64,000 nt of DNA from Paragordius varius (GCA_964247055.1 OZ176051.1:15004001-15068000), one strand, 5' to 3'. Positions 48,400 through 60,199 are shown, numbered from the stretch's first letter. Notes: generated by a model not told the origin, from the sequence alone. Numbers and translations: made by a program.

Positions 48400-48790
48400 T
48401 GAGATTTTTACGTTTTCTCTATAAATTTCAATTTTACTGTTAAAGTATGTCTGATGATTATAAGGAGTTTAATTATTTTAGCGCTGTTTATATCGAAAAA
48501 CTAGGTCCAATAATTTTTTAAAGGTTAGAAATGGTAATCCAAAAATTCAGATTATTTATTCCGAAAAGTTAATAATTGAATTATTGTGTAACGTTATTAC
48601 TCTAGAAATAGTAGCTGTTTTTTTCATTCCACGGAAAGCACTTTCATTCAGGGATTCAAATGAGTTTTAACCTAATAATACAAATATCCTAAAGTTATAC
48701 TGACAAAACACAAAAATATAATGAGGAAATTTTAAGACAACCATACTTTTTAAGCCTTATATGCCCTATATAATTTATTTAATTACAATT
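48400..48790. mobile_element. TACAGTAAAAA-family fragments
   Basis: TTTTTACGTTTTCTCTATAA followed by TTTCAATTTTACTGTTA (48405-48440) is a right end. Near 48700-48760, CTGACAAAACACAAAAATAT and AAGACAACCATACTTTTTAAG form a left part in the opposite arrangement. These are probably pieces of two broken copies. Confidence 0.45.
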
Positions 48791-48984
48791 GTAAAATATT
48801 CATGGGAGTTGAGTTATATTACAATGAAAACATTTATGTTAAAATTAATGTATGAGTGATATCACAATACAAAAATTATATATTAACTATCATGAAGATA
48901 CAATTAACTTTAATTACGTGTATAGTCTTATAATTGTTTGCAATTATATAGAACGAAAGTAGGATCGAACTTAACATCCCTCTT

Positions 48985-49650
48985 TCCCTGTCCTTGATAT
49001 CTATGTGGTGGGTTTCGTGTAGGATATCGTCGATTCTGTGTGAGTGTCAGTGGTAGGTGCTATAGTGGGTGTTTGTTGGGATGGCAACTCAATGATGGGT
49101 ACCGAGGGTTGGGGCGGAGGTAATGTCGGGGCTTCGGTCGTGGCAGTAGGGTACCTAACATATAGGTCATGCCATGGTGGAGTTTCTTTGGACGAAGTCT
49201 TTCCTATCATTCTTTCACCTCTTTCCCTTGGTGTCAGTCGATCGGCGTTTTTCCGATGATTTTTTACCATCTCGTATTATATGAGAGTAATCCGAGTCGT
49301 TTATTTACAATTCCTTCTCGCCAACCATTCGCTAGTTCATTTTTTATATATACTTTTTCGTTTTCATGGTATTCGTGAATAGCTTGCACATTGTTTAAGA
49401 AGTCTGTTTTTGCATGTGATTAGATTGGGGGCGTAGTTTGTTTTATAAAAGTTGTGCGGGATATGTATTTATAGCACTGTTTATGTTAGTGCGGTATCGC
49501 CAAAGGGTGTTATATATTTTTTGATTGTAAGCCACAGTCATCTCCTGCCTGATAATGAGTTTTGAGGGTATATATCACTCGTTCCACCATTCATTTCAAT
49601 TTTGGATGATAGGAACTGATGTTAAATGTTATCAAATCAAATTTCAGAAG
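48985..49650 (-). mobile_element. Ty3/gypsy retrotransposon fossil, 3' end of pol
   Basis: A short fossil on the minus strand. From high to low coordinates it shows the end of the integrase core (an HP..NG..ER-type segment followed by an AYR..-type segment), then the integrase C-terminal (GPF/chromo-like) segment, then a Pro/Thr-rich tail (PTATTEAPTLPPPQPS near 49.1 kb). It is broken, with several breaks. No LTRs, gag, protease or reverse transcriptase were seen in the window, so it is a fragment. Divergence suggests considerable age. Its higher GC content distinguishes it from its surroundings. It ends just downstream of the GPCR. Family assignment rests on the order and spacing of integrase residues. 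Confidence 0.6.
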
Positions 49651-49666
49651 CAATACTATAATTATT

Positions 49667-50901
49667 TTATTTTGTTGAATTCCAGTTTATATCAAAGTTT
49701 ACAGTGCGGGAAATATTTATAAAATTTTTGTCGCAAAACATGTAAACAAATACTATCATAGTGTGAAGCATTAGAACAGACGTGTCCGAAACCAAAATTA
49801 GTGTAGGATTTTGTATTTGTTCGCAGCTGTTATCATTATTACATTTGGCAATTGACAGGTGCAATAAGATATGAAGAAAATAAGGTTCGATAAATCTCTT
49901 TTAACCAAAATTAATGGCTCTGTTGGCAATTTATCATTTTTATTGAGTGTTGATAATCTCCTCGCTTCTTTAGTTAAGCTATTTTGACTGGCTTGGTTTT
50001 TTCTAACAGATTCATTCACATTTATAGTATAAATTTGTATAGTTTCCATAGTTTTAAACTTAAAATGCAAGCCAAGATATTTTTTACGAGTATTTGAGTC
50101 CTGTCGCACCAATCCTATCAGATACGTTAGTTTTATGCCATAAAACAGGATTATAAAAGCGGGAACAATGGTGAAAAGGGTCATACGAATTATATCATAA
50201 TAACCTACCCAATGCACAAATATTTCACGCTCAAAGTAATATATCTTTTCACTTGTTACTGTGTTTTCCTTCAAATCGGATGATAAAAGATAAAAGTAAT
50301 TGTCTTGCGTAACATTTAAAAATGATCAATTAAATTTCCAACATTTTTCTACGTTATACCAAAAAAGGGCAGTAAATGAAAAGGCGATAGCTAGTATACA
50401 ACTTATCCATGGAATAGAGAGCTTAATTAGCCTATATTTTGCACAGTATTGTTTGTATTGTTGTAAAAGATGGACCAACGAGACATACTGGTCCCTTAAC
50501 ATGAATGCTAAAACTATTGTTCCTCCAACTTCCAAGCCATTAGTTAACATTACTGCTACATAAAGGCTTTTAAGATGGTTAAGATTAGCAACAAATGGAG
50601 AATCCTTAATTTTAATACATATCTGACGCATTTCATGCACGACACTCAGGATTGAATTCCAAAAATTGATCCAAATCAGACTTGATAAATAATAATAATA
50701 CGACTGACTAGCTGGAAAAGTCATATGTCTTCTTATTCGTCGTAATATTATGAGGCCTAAAGCGTTGCCCAAGATGCCGGCTATGGAGAGGATCGGCCAA
50801 ATTACCACTTGTAAATAAGTATCGAATTGGGAAATTGGCATTTCCAATTGCCAGGAAGGAATTTCGTTCTTACACTTTATAACTAAACCTTGTGTTTCCA
50901 A
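49667..50901 (-). pseudogene. family-A GPCR, peptide-receptor type, with an in-frame TGA and a frameshift
   Basis: Reads as one intronless seven-helix receptor. N-terminus METQGLVIKCKNEIPSW; TM1 about residues 30-53 with the family's GN (SIAGILGNALGLIIL); TM2 about 66-88; TM3 about 112-136 ending LRDQY in place of DRY; TM4 with the conserved Trp (SIPWISCILAIAFSF); then ECL2 with one Cys (EKCW). A TGA at 50326-50328 falls in ECL2, and the same frame continues through a glycosylation site (NVT), TM5 (TLFTIVPAFIILFYGIKLTY), a long third loop and TM6 (NLIFFISYCTCQLPNVIMI, with Cys-x-x-Pro). TM7 and the tail (VLMLHTMIVFVYMFCDKNF) are only in another frame, entered near 49.82 kb. The overall shape resembles FMRFamide-type invertebrate receptors. 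With two defects it is probably a recent pseudogene; assembly error is the alternative. No intron with usable GT-AG sites explains either break. Confidence 0.7.
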
Positions 50902-51784
50902 ACATGAATTATTTTGATTAAATGATTATGACTTGATTACCATAATATTTCTGGATTAATTTAAACTGGAGAAATTGACTTATTTTATTGTATAAAAGAT
51001 ATCAGGTAAATATGCTAATTGATAAATAATATTAATCAATCTCTCTCATCGCCAATGACGTAAAATTTATTATAAAATAGAATAATATCTATTTTTAACG
51101 GTAGTAATTATATATAGCATATATAAGTTAAAATTACAATCCGAAAAAAGTTATTAATAATTTATTACATTTTTGATAGTATTCACTTTTTATTTAACAA
51201 ACTCCCTCAGAACATTAAAATTAACGCGTAAATATTTTGATCAACTTGTGCTTGTTTTTAACCCTATAACATATATAACATGGAATTTAAATCATTTCGA
51301 AAATCGACAAAAATAAATTGATGTACCTAAAATATTTTTAAAAAATAATTCAATATTACTTTATTTATTATGGAAAAACATTTAAGTTAGAAAACATGAC
51401 ACGTGGGCATGCACCGATTTTAACCATATATAAAAAAAAAGCAAATGTTATTATAAAAAAACCTTTGCAAAATGTTTCATTGTAAAAAATTGTGAAAAAA
51501 AGGGGCTTCGAAGTAATCAATAATTTTATTAATCTAATCATTAATGGAGAACCAATATTTGAATTGGGTAACCTTTTTGAGTATTTAAAAAATATCGATC
51601 ACAAATTTTTGTTAGATATAAAGGGGATTGGATATGTTTAGGGATTCTAAAATATTTGCGGGAAATTTGAGTTGATGGATTTTATATAAATAATATCATA
51701 AGGCAATATCATTTAATGATATTAGAGTTTCAAATAATGAGAAAACGCAATAAATAATTTACTGTCTAAACATATCTAGTTTGC
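50902..51784. other. AT-rich region upstream of the GPCR
   Basis: No gene was seen. It would contain the GPCR promoter, but no element can be singled out. Confidence 0.4.
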
Positions 51785-51925
51785 ATACCGTTTGCACTTC
51801 AAGATTTGCCTTTACTTCAAGTTGGTCCTTGATTCGCGGGTGTTGCTCAACACTTCTAGTTGGTTCTTTAACACTTCAAGTTGCTCCCTAAACATTTCAA
51901 ATTGGACTTTCAACTTTTTTAGATT
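51785..51925 (-). repeat. dispersed AAGGACCAACTTGAAGTG-type minisatellite, inverted
   Basis: Five or six irregular units read on the plus strand as CACTTCAAG..., TACTTCAAGTTGGTCCTTGA, CACTTCTAGTTGGTTCTTTA, CACTTCAAGTTGCTCCCTAA and CATTTCAAATTGGACTTT. This is the longest patch of the motif in the window. Confidence 0.6.
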
Positions 51926-52417
51926 GCTTTTAACTTTTATCTATCAAACCGTGTATCATTAATATTTTAATGTTTTTTACCTATTCTCTTGATTTGACCA
52001 AACTTTTAAAAAAATTTACTTTTGATTCTAGAAACCGGGTATCTTTGTGTTCTTCATCAATGTTTTAATATGTAACTCAAAATATATAAGTTTTTTGATT
52101 ACGATTTTTCGTTTAAAACATTTATAATTGAATAATATGGTTGAATAGGAAAAATTTCGAAACGAAATATTGGTTTTTTAATAATTAATATTAATATTAA
52201 ATAAATTAGAAATACCAACCTGCAACTTTTGCTATCCAAAAATTTAAAATCTTATATAAATTATTATAAGAGTATGATTATCAGTTCAAGATTTGGCTGT
52301 ATACCGTCTACAAAGTTCATTATGAGGGCAACCGAAGAGAAGTTATTAATTATATATCAAAATTAGAGAAAAGGAAAAAAAGTAAAGGACAAAAATATTT
52401 TGTAAAAATATTCATAC

Positions 52418-52590
52418 TGGTTCATCTGTGGATCTTTCCTCATCATCGCTCTGACGCCGATTTCGATTGTTATAGGCAATTCCTGAATCACTACTTTTGA
52501 CCTGGTCAATGGCCTGTATAAATAGGAGTAAAGCTATAGCAATGGATATTAGCGAGATGCGTGGACATTTTTTTGATGTTTTATAGGCAT
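52418..52590 (-). CDS. possible signal-peptide exon of a small secreted protein
   Basis: A minus-strand frame reads KKCPRISLISIAIALLLFIQ, then AIDQVKSSDSGIAYNNRNRR, then QSDDEERSTDEP. It is a hydrophobic core like a signal peptide followed by a polar, acidic, Arg-rich stretch with a dibasic-like RNRR, and it ends at a donor GTATGA (52417). The frame has no ATG. An ATG lies just upstream in another frame, on the far side of a 7-A run, so either the exon begins elsewhere or a single-base change has broken it. No downstream exon was identified. It might be a peptide-precursor start or a chance match. Confidence 0.35.
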
Positions 52591-52599
52591 TTGTTAAAT

Positions 52600-53555
52600 A
52601 ATAAGATACAACTTATATATTGTGAAGAAGTTAACAAAATATAAATATCAAAATATGACTTTCATAGACGATTCATGTCTTATATATACCTTTTTAACAT
52701 AATATCAGAGTTCATTTAACCTATTAATGTCCAACTGTTAACAACCAAACAAGTTTTTTAACAATAATTTAAATAGGTTCTCAATAAAACAATTTAATAA
52801 ACAATAATATGAATTTTTTTCTTAATAAATAATAAAATTAAGTAGTAAATATAATGACATATATATCAAGTTATTTCAGAAAAAGTAAAATACCATCTAA
52901 GTGAAGTATGTCGGTTAAAGAGTTTGATATTTTTTTAAATATCACCTCCTTAAATTCTAACCTATGACAAAATAGGAGGTAATAGCCATTAAATTATATT
53001 TGGAAAATTTTATTAATCTTGAGTTTTCCGCGTGAAATTTTTCTTATACTCTCTAATTGATAAAACAGCACATCCGCTAAATATGTCCTCCTTAGGCAAG
53101 AAAATAATATCTTACACAATGTGCTTATTTTTATAGTAAGAACTACCATTAATTTATAATGATCATAGTATTGTACCATACCTTTTATTAAAAGAAAGGT
53201 TGATTATATGAATATAGATTTTATCTATCAGTATTTTGGTTAATGACATGATAAAGACCCTAAAAATTTAATTTGCAAATATATTAGCAAGTATTAAAAT
53301 GACAATTTAAGAAAAAATTATAAAATCTTATTTAGATGTTTGTTTCTATTCGGGAAAAAAACTTTATAAAATTATTTAATAACATATTGCTAACTTGGTT
53401 AATTTTTTTTACTCTAGAGTTTTACGAATTTAAGAAAATTTGAAGCATTCTAATCTATATTCTTCTAGACAAAAACTGAGAATTAACTTTTTGGTCTTGT
53501 TTTAGATGAAATTTTTAGTTTTCTAATAAGGCTTTTCACATCCATATTTAACTAT
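52600..53555. other. AT-rich intergenic DNA
   Basis: Nothing recognisable. A 61-codon minus frame at 52994-53179 has no domain. Confidence 0.45.
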
Positions 53556-53559
53556 ATTA

Positions 53560-56500
53560 AAGCTAATAGGCGTCGGTTCAGATTCCAGTTAATCGAGAGC
53601 CTATCCCAAATTTTGCTCCGAATCCATCTAAATGCAAAGGTCATCTGCGTAGGAGAGTTCCTGGAAAAAGACGTTGGGAAACTTAGAGTGCAACTTTGTT
53701 ACTATTAATTCCATTGCCAAGTTGAGAGTTTTGGTGACAGAGGGCATCCTTGCTTCAGACCTCGTTCCGAATAATAGTCCGAACGCAGTGGCGTACCGAG
53801 CATTTGCGGCGCCTGGGGCATAAAACTCTTATGGCGCCCCGTCCCCCTCCTCTTTTTGAAAACCAATAAAACAATTTAGTAAAAAAAATACAAACGTTGC
53901 AACTAGGTCACATCTAATAGTTGAACTTGAAAAAAGAGATAAATATTTTCAATATTCCACAGGTCACAACAATAACATCTTGTTTTGCTACCGTAACTCC
54001 TAAATTCAAGTGATAATCCTCACAGTTGACAAATATTGCTCTTTTATTTTTTTTCCAGACATCACAGTTGCATTATCATAGCATTAAGATCTACAATTTG
54101 ATAACTGAATATTATCCATATTTCGATTTTCTATAATGACCTTTTCAATTGACATTTCATCTATGAATAACTGAAAAAAACGCAAAAGGATTCTTTTATG
54201 ATCATAATCAATGCATACCTCACAACTTGAGAAATTTGTTCTCGGTGGGCTATATCCGGCCTTAAATGAATTATAAGTCCATAATATTTACTTTTTTTAT
54301 GTCATCGATCAACTTAGCTTTAACTGTTGAAGCTAAAAGATGTATAAACTTGTTTTGGATTTTGGGTGAAACATAGGATAAAGTTGTGGGAGATTCAGTG
54401 TTTCTCATGAGTTCACCCATTATTGGGTCAAACTGAGCTACAGGTTTTAGTAGATAAGAGGTTTCTAGGATTCGGTGCTGAGGCATTTAGATACATTAAA
54501 CTTATAACATGTATAGAAGGGAGATCTTGGGTGATTAATTTCATGCAGGCCAATTTTCAATATAAAATATTTCGCCATCGATCCTTCCGAATGTATGTGA
54601 GCTTCTAGAGCAGAATAAATTCCTGTTTTATTTATCAGTCTTCTTTCGGCCTCTTTCAAATGCTTTCCCATGATTGAGGCTATTTTCATGATGGATTAAT
54701 CTATCTTTTATCCTTCATTTATTAAAATCATGCGTAGTTATAAGAGATGATGGTAAAGAATTAGATCAATCAAAAAGTAGGCAACAAAAAGAATACACAG
54801 ATTTGTTCTTTGATAATAAAATCAAAGACCTCTCAAATTTAAATCCTTCTTTTATTACCGACACGTCGAAAAAAAACCAAGCTTGGGGCATCGAACGATA
54901 ATTTTTTGTGTAAAGAGATTGCATTTATTTTTAAATCCTTAATATCCACGAATAAATCTTTCTGTGTGGAGTTGATTAGATATTAGGGGAACATTATTAA
55001 TAAATTTTAAAAAGGCGACATCATTATACTCTATAGGTATAGCGCTTGGAATTACTAATGGTATATTTGTAGTTTTCTCATCTCTATTTGTTGGACCAAT
55101 AACGAAGGTTTCTGGTGTATTTAAGTAATTATATTAAGAGGTACCGTTATATTTGTGTCGCATACCCTTTTTCAATGTTAGGGCCAGATATTTTCGTTAA
55201 ATAAGATTTCATACTCATTCGCATTTTATTTGCTTTTATCTCTTCCTGGATTTTTCGTTTATTTGCGAAACGCTAAGTTTAGGCATTGATATTTGATAAA
55301 AATGAAAGTAATCAAGTGTAGATTAATTATAAAAACCTACTTTGTTAAAAATGAGACCTTAGGGATTTAAATAATATATTGGGTTTAATATTGAATATAA
55401 TAAAAAAAAATAAAATTATTAATAATAAGAATAAGCGAAAAGGTTTTGAACAGAGATAGAAATATAATTTAATAAAAGGCAATTAAAGAATTAACAATGC
55501 GTGATAAAGAAACGTTTTTTTAGAAAAAAATATTTGTTTTTTGCATAATGTTTTCTCTTGATCTCATTTATATAATTTTATATTATTTTAGCGATTGTTA
55601 CGTAAATAGCTGATGAAAGTTGTTATTTTGCATAATTTAAATTTAATTAAAAAAAATCATTTAGGCGCCCCTAAATAACGGCGCCCGGGGCATGATGCAC
55701 CCCCTTGTCCCCCCCATCGGTACGCCACTGTCCGAACAGGTCGTTTCAACTGCCACCTGACTACGTGTTCTACTATCAAGTGAATTATAAAGTTCTTAAA
55801 ATTTTCCTCCATGTCAACCCTCTTCAGCAAACGCATGACGTGCTTCCTATCCAATCCCTTACTTATATCCAGGTAGCCCAGGTAGAGAGGGTGGGCGTTT
55901 GCTTTTCTCGATGAAAATTACCAAAGAACAGAATAGGTCCATTGTTCCTCCCCACCTAAAACCACAGATTGCAAGATGCAGTTCATCATCAAAGGACTGA
56001 AGTCTAGACAGGGCAATGTTGGCCAATACTTTATACACTGTGTTCACGACCTGTAATCATTATAAAATGGCTGGGTTCCTGCTTTGCAATATTGATTAAC
56101 TCATATTCCACCCTTCCCTCCATCAATATACAAATAGGACGTTGTCGGTGCACCAATCAATTTCTTTTTTCCAAACATCAGCTGCCCTGTGGTCTTGTCC
56201 TGTACATTTATAGTTTCGGAAGAATTCAATACCTGATAACGTCATCCTGGGCCGCTTTATTATCCCCCAACAATATGTAATGGCGGTGCAGACCCACATT
56301 TTTTTGACAGTCTATTACCAGCCTGCCATGAGAATGCAGACTAGTGGAGGGCCTGGGCCGTCGAAGCAGAAAGTGAATCATAAAAAAATGTTTCCTTGAG
56401 TGCTTCTCATTAGCTGCTAGCCTAGAAAAATATCGTGAAGCAAACGTCTTCCTGTTGCGTTTCAAGCAATTCACATTGGCTTTGATCCATGCTCTGCGGC

Positions 56501-57355
56501 GACTCGTGTAACACTTATTCCGTATCGCTTAAGGAAATCGTTTAGTCCACTCAGATAACCAATCCTCGTAGACAGCACGCCTTTGCCTGTTTGGAAGTGA
56601 GTTCACCAAGCACTATGGTTCATTTAGATTTTGGAACTATTAAGGGCCGCGGAGGAATCCATGTCACCTGTAATTCAGCGCAGATCAAGAGATGATCGCT
56701 AATTAGGTCGTTGTTGATCAAGCAACCAACATTCTTAACCATCGACACGTCTTTCTCTCGTACAATGACGAAATAAATTTGGGAAGGGCACACATTTATT
56801 GCAATTTTTGTGTACGGACCATGTTGGCCATTTAGAAAAAAAGTGTTGCCAACAGTAGACTTCAGTCATCTCAAAAGGATGCAAAAAGTTTACCAGCCTT
56901 GGTGGAAACAGTTAGAGTGTGTCTTCCAATATAGACCACGAAGATATGTTTTTTCTCACTCTGCACTTCATATGACCAAATATCAGTAGACGATTTCGTG
57001 CCGGAACCGAATGTAGAATTAAGTTTCAATCGTTCAAAAATTCAGCATAGTCCGAGACATCATAAGGGCCGTGGGCACTAATAAGCGTATAGTGTTTTTA
57101 ATTTTTATTTGGAGCTCGGCCAAATGAGAATGCGGTACCTAATTAATAACCCGTCGCAGAATATTGCGCCTTTCCAAGAACCAAACTCCTCCAGACATAT
57201 TTGCTTTGCTGATAAAGAGAGTGAAGTGCTGACCAAATTTTTGGCAACCATCGAAGGTGCAGCGAGTTTCCTGAAGGCAAAGAAGTTAAAGGGAGATATT
57301 TGAGCAAATCCTTCTTACCTTCGCCAAATGCCAGAAATACTCCAAGAGCCAAACT
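53560..57355 (-). mobile_element. LINE (APE endonuclease + reverse transcriptase, RTE-like), decayed and split by a hAT element
   Basis: On the minus strand, from high to low coordinates: endonuclease pieces (ICLEEFGSW near 57.18 kb, where LINEs have ..lqEtw; SAHGPYDVSDYAEF near 57.06 kb, like the sAYaP..d....F step; RNRLLIFGHMKCRV near 56.98 kb, in place of lllGDmNAkv); then a linker; then reverse transcriptase blocks KVLANIALSRLQSF and AICGFRWGGTMDLF (55.93-56.03 kb), GYLDISKGLDRKHVMRLL (about 55.85 kb, like DisKAFD), RGLKQGCPLSPKL (about 53.75 kb) and SYADDLC (about 53.64 kb). Several frameshifts and stops separate the blocks, and the first catalytic Asp block reads GLD. Block order and the GDmNA-like step suggest the RTE group. 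The gap between DisK and GLKQGCPLSP is the hAT insertion. Neither LINE end was located. Confidence 0.75.
53786..55731 (-). mobile_element. hAT element with decayed DUF4371-type transposase, 1946 bp
   Basis: The ends CAGTGGCGTACCGA and, mirrored, TCGGTACGCCACTG are classical hAT termini, flanked by TCCGAACG (53778-53785) and TCCGAACA (55732-55739), an 8-bp duplication with one change. On the minus strand, between about 54.70 and 54.16 kb, three frame pieces match the ZMYM/DUF4371 transposase N-terminal region in order: KEAERRLINKTGIYSALEAH, then FDPIMGELMRNTESPTTLSY with YVSPKIQNKFIHLLASTVKA, then PDIAHREQISQVVRYAL. Frame changes and stops make it non-functional, and the C-terminal half with the catalytic Glu region was not recognised. 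It inserted into the RT domain of the LINE and is therefore the younger of the two. Confidence 0.85.
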
Positions 57356-57439
57356 TGAGGAGATATGGGGTAGGCATATGAATACAGAAGCGGAGCAAAT
57401 AATAAAATTAAATAGTTCGATATATGATGCAATATAGTT

Positions 57440-58480
57440 TTGATTCAGTAAAAGACGTGATCAACTCATAAACAAGTGTTGAGTTGTGGTAACATTTTTT
57501 TAATTATCAAATAATAATTTTTCGGATTGTTTTAACACTTGGATACAACACACTCATTTTAGTCCTTCGATTCAAATTGGGGTAGTTGGATACCCCAGGC
57601 CTGTTTAAAATTAAATTCTTCAAAAAATATAGAAGGAATCGAAACCATGGCAAAATTTTGCACTTATCTAACATTAATAAACCGAAATATATAAAAAATT
57701 TTATTCAAAAATACTTGATATTACTTATTTTAAGCTAAAACCGAAAGGTAAAAATTTCGTCAACGTGACATATGTCAAATTGTAAAATTGAAAATTTATA
57801 CAAACTAAACCGCTTTTTCTATTTCTTTCAATGTTAGATGTAATTTATATAAAAAATTAGCTTTAGTTTTACCCTTAAAATTAAAAAAAGACGCTATTTT
57901 GCAAAAATTTTGTAAAATAAAAATGGCGTCGAAGTAGTATGAGATGGAGCTTTTTTTCAAAACAAAATTTTATCAAGATATTTGGCATATTTATATAATA
58001 TTTATCAGGATAGAGGCATAAATTTAATTTGGGACCGTTTCCTTCAGTAGTTTTTGAAAAATATTAATTTTAATTTAGTCTGGGGTATTTAGATACCCCA
58101 ATTTGAATCGAAGTGTTAATGGCCATTTGACACCTTATTTTACATTATTCTTTGAGTTATTTCAATGAATATATATTTTTTTAAAGTCAAGTCATCACAA
58201 AAAATATTGATGTATATCGTGAACTTGAAGAACATAATTTAGATTTTTATTAAATAAACTTATAATCATGGTGTACCAATTATGTCAATTAACAAATTGT
58301 GTAATATAATGATGATTATTATTCATAGTTATTTAAAAGTCTATGTGCCCTAGTGCCGTTTTGATGAATGCTTAACTTATGATATGGGGTTTTTGGTATT
58401 TTAATAGATTTGATCGCGTATATAAAGAGCTGAGGCAATGACCACTTTGCTTGAAGGCGTTTATAGGGGAAGTTATTTGG
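57440..58480. repeat. duplicated block, copy 1 (interrupted by the TTAA element)
   Basis: 57460-57531 and 58120-58480 match 60230-60660 in the same order (TCATAAACAAG, TTTTTTTAATTATCAA, TGGCCATTT, AAAGTCAAGTCATCACA, GCCCTAGTGCCGTTTTGATG, AATGCTTA, CACTTTGCTTGAAGGCGTT). The 588-bp TTAA element lies exactly at a point where copy 2 is continuous, confirming it as an insertion. Confidence 0.7.
57532..58119 (+). mobile_element. TTAA-bounded inverted-repeat element, copy 2 (588 bp)
   Basis: Nearly identical to 2648-3238 over its whole length. The related block at 60.23-60.66 kb lacks it, showing a pre-insertion-like site (TTTTAGATTTGGCCATT). There is no coding capacity. Confidence 0.8.
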
Positions 58481-59599
58481 AATTCAGGCTCTGTGTATTA
58501 GTGTAATCATAACCCATGTTTTTGTGACGGGTGATGATGTTATAAATATATGAGATAGAGATTTGTCTGGATATACTTTTGATAAAATGATTATAAAAAA
58601 TTAGCTTTTGACTTGGTGAAGATATCAAGGAAAAAAATTGACAATTTATTAATTTTAAACAAAAGTTAGTGAATAAGAGTTAACCTATATTAACTCAAAA
58701 TACAATTAATTTTAATATTTTTATCGCATTCATAGTATGTGATTATTTATATTTAAAATGTTTCTTTGTTTCTTAAATATTAACAAAAAAGGTATAAAAC
58801 CCTTATATTATATCAATTTTATTTAACTTGGTAAAATTTCTACCAGATCGAATAGTTTGTAATTTTTTTAGCGTAATAACTGTCGAGCAAGTCGTTTTGA
58901 ATAAATGCAAATATTGACATTTTCTATAAAAAAAACGTATCACGCACAAGTTTAATGGAATGATTTTGCCAAAATATATAAAATTAGGGTCGGTTGTAAA
59001 TATTAAAGGATTTTTCTTCGTATAAAATAAAAAATCAGGCTTGACAAAGTTTATCAATTTTGGGATTATAAACAACTGAATTGAATGAATTTTGGAATAC
59101 TACAAGTAGTCCAACCTAAAAATTATATAAAAATATACACTTTTTAAATTATTATATATTTTAATTCTAATAAAAATCTTAAAAAATTAAAATATTTTTT
59201 AATACCTGCAATTTAAGATACAGTTAGGGGAGTTATTATTGATCATTTTGATTTAAAACTTGACTTTTTGGGGGTAGTTATCTATCCCATTGTGATTTAA
59301 TAGTGAAGGCCAAATTTAAAAATATGTCTTTACCCTTGTAGGCCCATAATACATTTTTTTTAAAAAAATAAAATTGGAATAATATTTATCTAAAACTTTT
59401 CGCCACTTTTTTTCTTTTATTTTTCTAAATGCTAATACAAGGGAAATAAATGCATATTATCCCAGAAGATACTAAAAATATTTAACGGGAATCATAAGTA
59501 TTAAAAGCTATATAAATCCATTTGATATTGACAGTAAAGTTTGATGAAATCTTTAAATATTCAGATAGAAAAATATCATAATAATTAAATTTTAAATAG
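58481..59599. other. AT-rich intergenic DNA
   Basis: No gene is supported. A 90-codon minus frame (58803-59075) has random AT-rich composition. Confidence 0.45.
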
Positions 59600-59882
59600 A
59601 GTAAAAATTGATACGTACAAAACGTAAAAATATAAAGAAAAATATATTTTTTAAAAGAAAACCCTACTTTTTATATCTTAATATTACTAATATAAAATAT
59701 ATATTTACCTACCACTGAATAAATTGATGGGGTTATTCACATCTGTATTTGATACATTTTTGATTAGAATAATGAGTTATATTAAAAAATAACAATGGTT
59801 TATAAGTATAATTGTCTTTTGAAAAAAAATATTTGTCTGTATATTTTTACGTTTTGTCCTTATAATTTTAATTTTTACTGTA
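59600..59882. mobile_element. small inverted-repeat transposon, TACAGTAAAAA family (copy d)
   Basis: AGAGTAAAAATTGATACGTA with AAACGTAAAAATATAAAGA on the left is mirrored on the right by ATATTTTTACGTTTTGTCC and AATTTTTACTGTA. It has the same architecture as copies a-c and e. Confidence 0.7.
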
Positions 59883-60199
59883 AATATATGTGTCTTTGCG
59901 ATCTCATATTTATAACTATAATTTTAAAGGAGCTGAGCCGAGATAAGTTGATTAATGGGGATTACTTGCCAGATAATTGTTAAAAAGAAAACGGTATATT
60001 ATATTTTAATATTTTTGTTTGTTTAAACATTTTTTGAACATCCAATATAATATCAATTTGGATGTTTTAAGGTATGCTAAACAACGATACCGATTATGAT
60101 TCTGAAACTGAATGCAATCTATCTTTCCAACCATATATAATAAATTTTGTTCAGTTTATCTAATAAAAACTAACAATATTAAAGGATTTTTTTAACTTT

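Noticed and set aside
50326-50328. TGA in the GPCR as selenocysteine or a variant genetic code
   Set aside because: The second defect (frameshift before TM7), no known selenoprotein GPCR at this position, and no SECIS-like structure noticed downstream make a pseudogene or sequence error far simpler.
54423-54608. Plus-strand frame within the hAT element
   Set aside because: It is antisense to the DUF4371-like transposase pieces and is a shadow.
57109-57352. Plus- and minus-strand frames of 64-69 codons as genes
   Set aside because: They overlap the LINE endonuclease region and are shadows or decayed parts of it.
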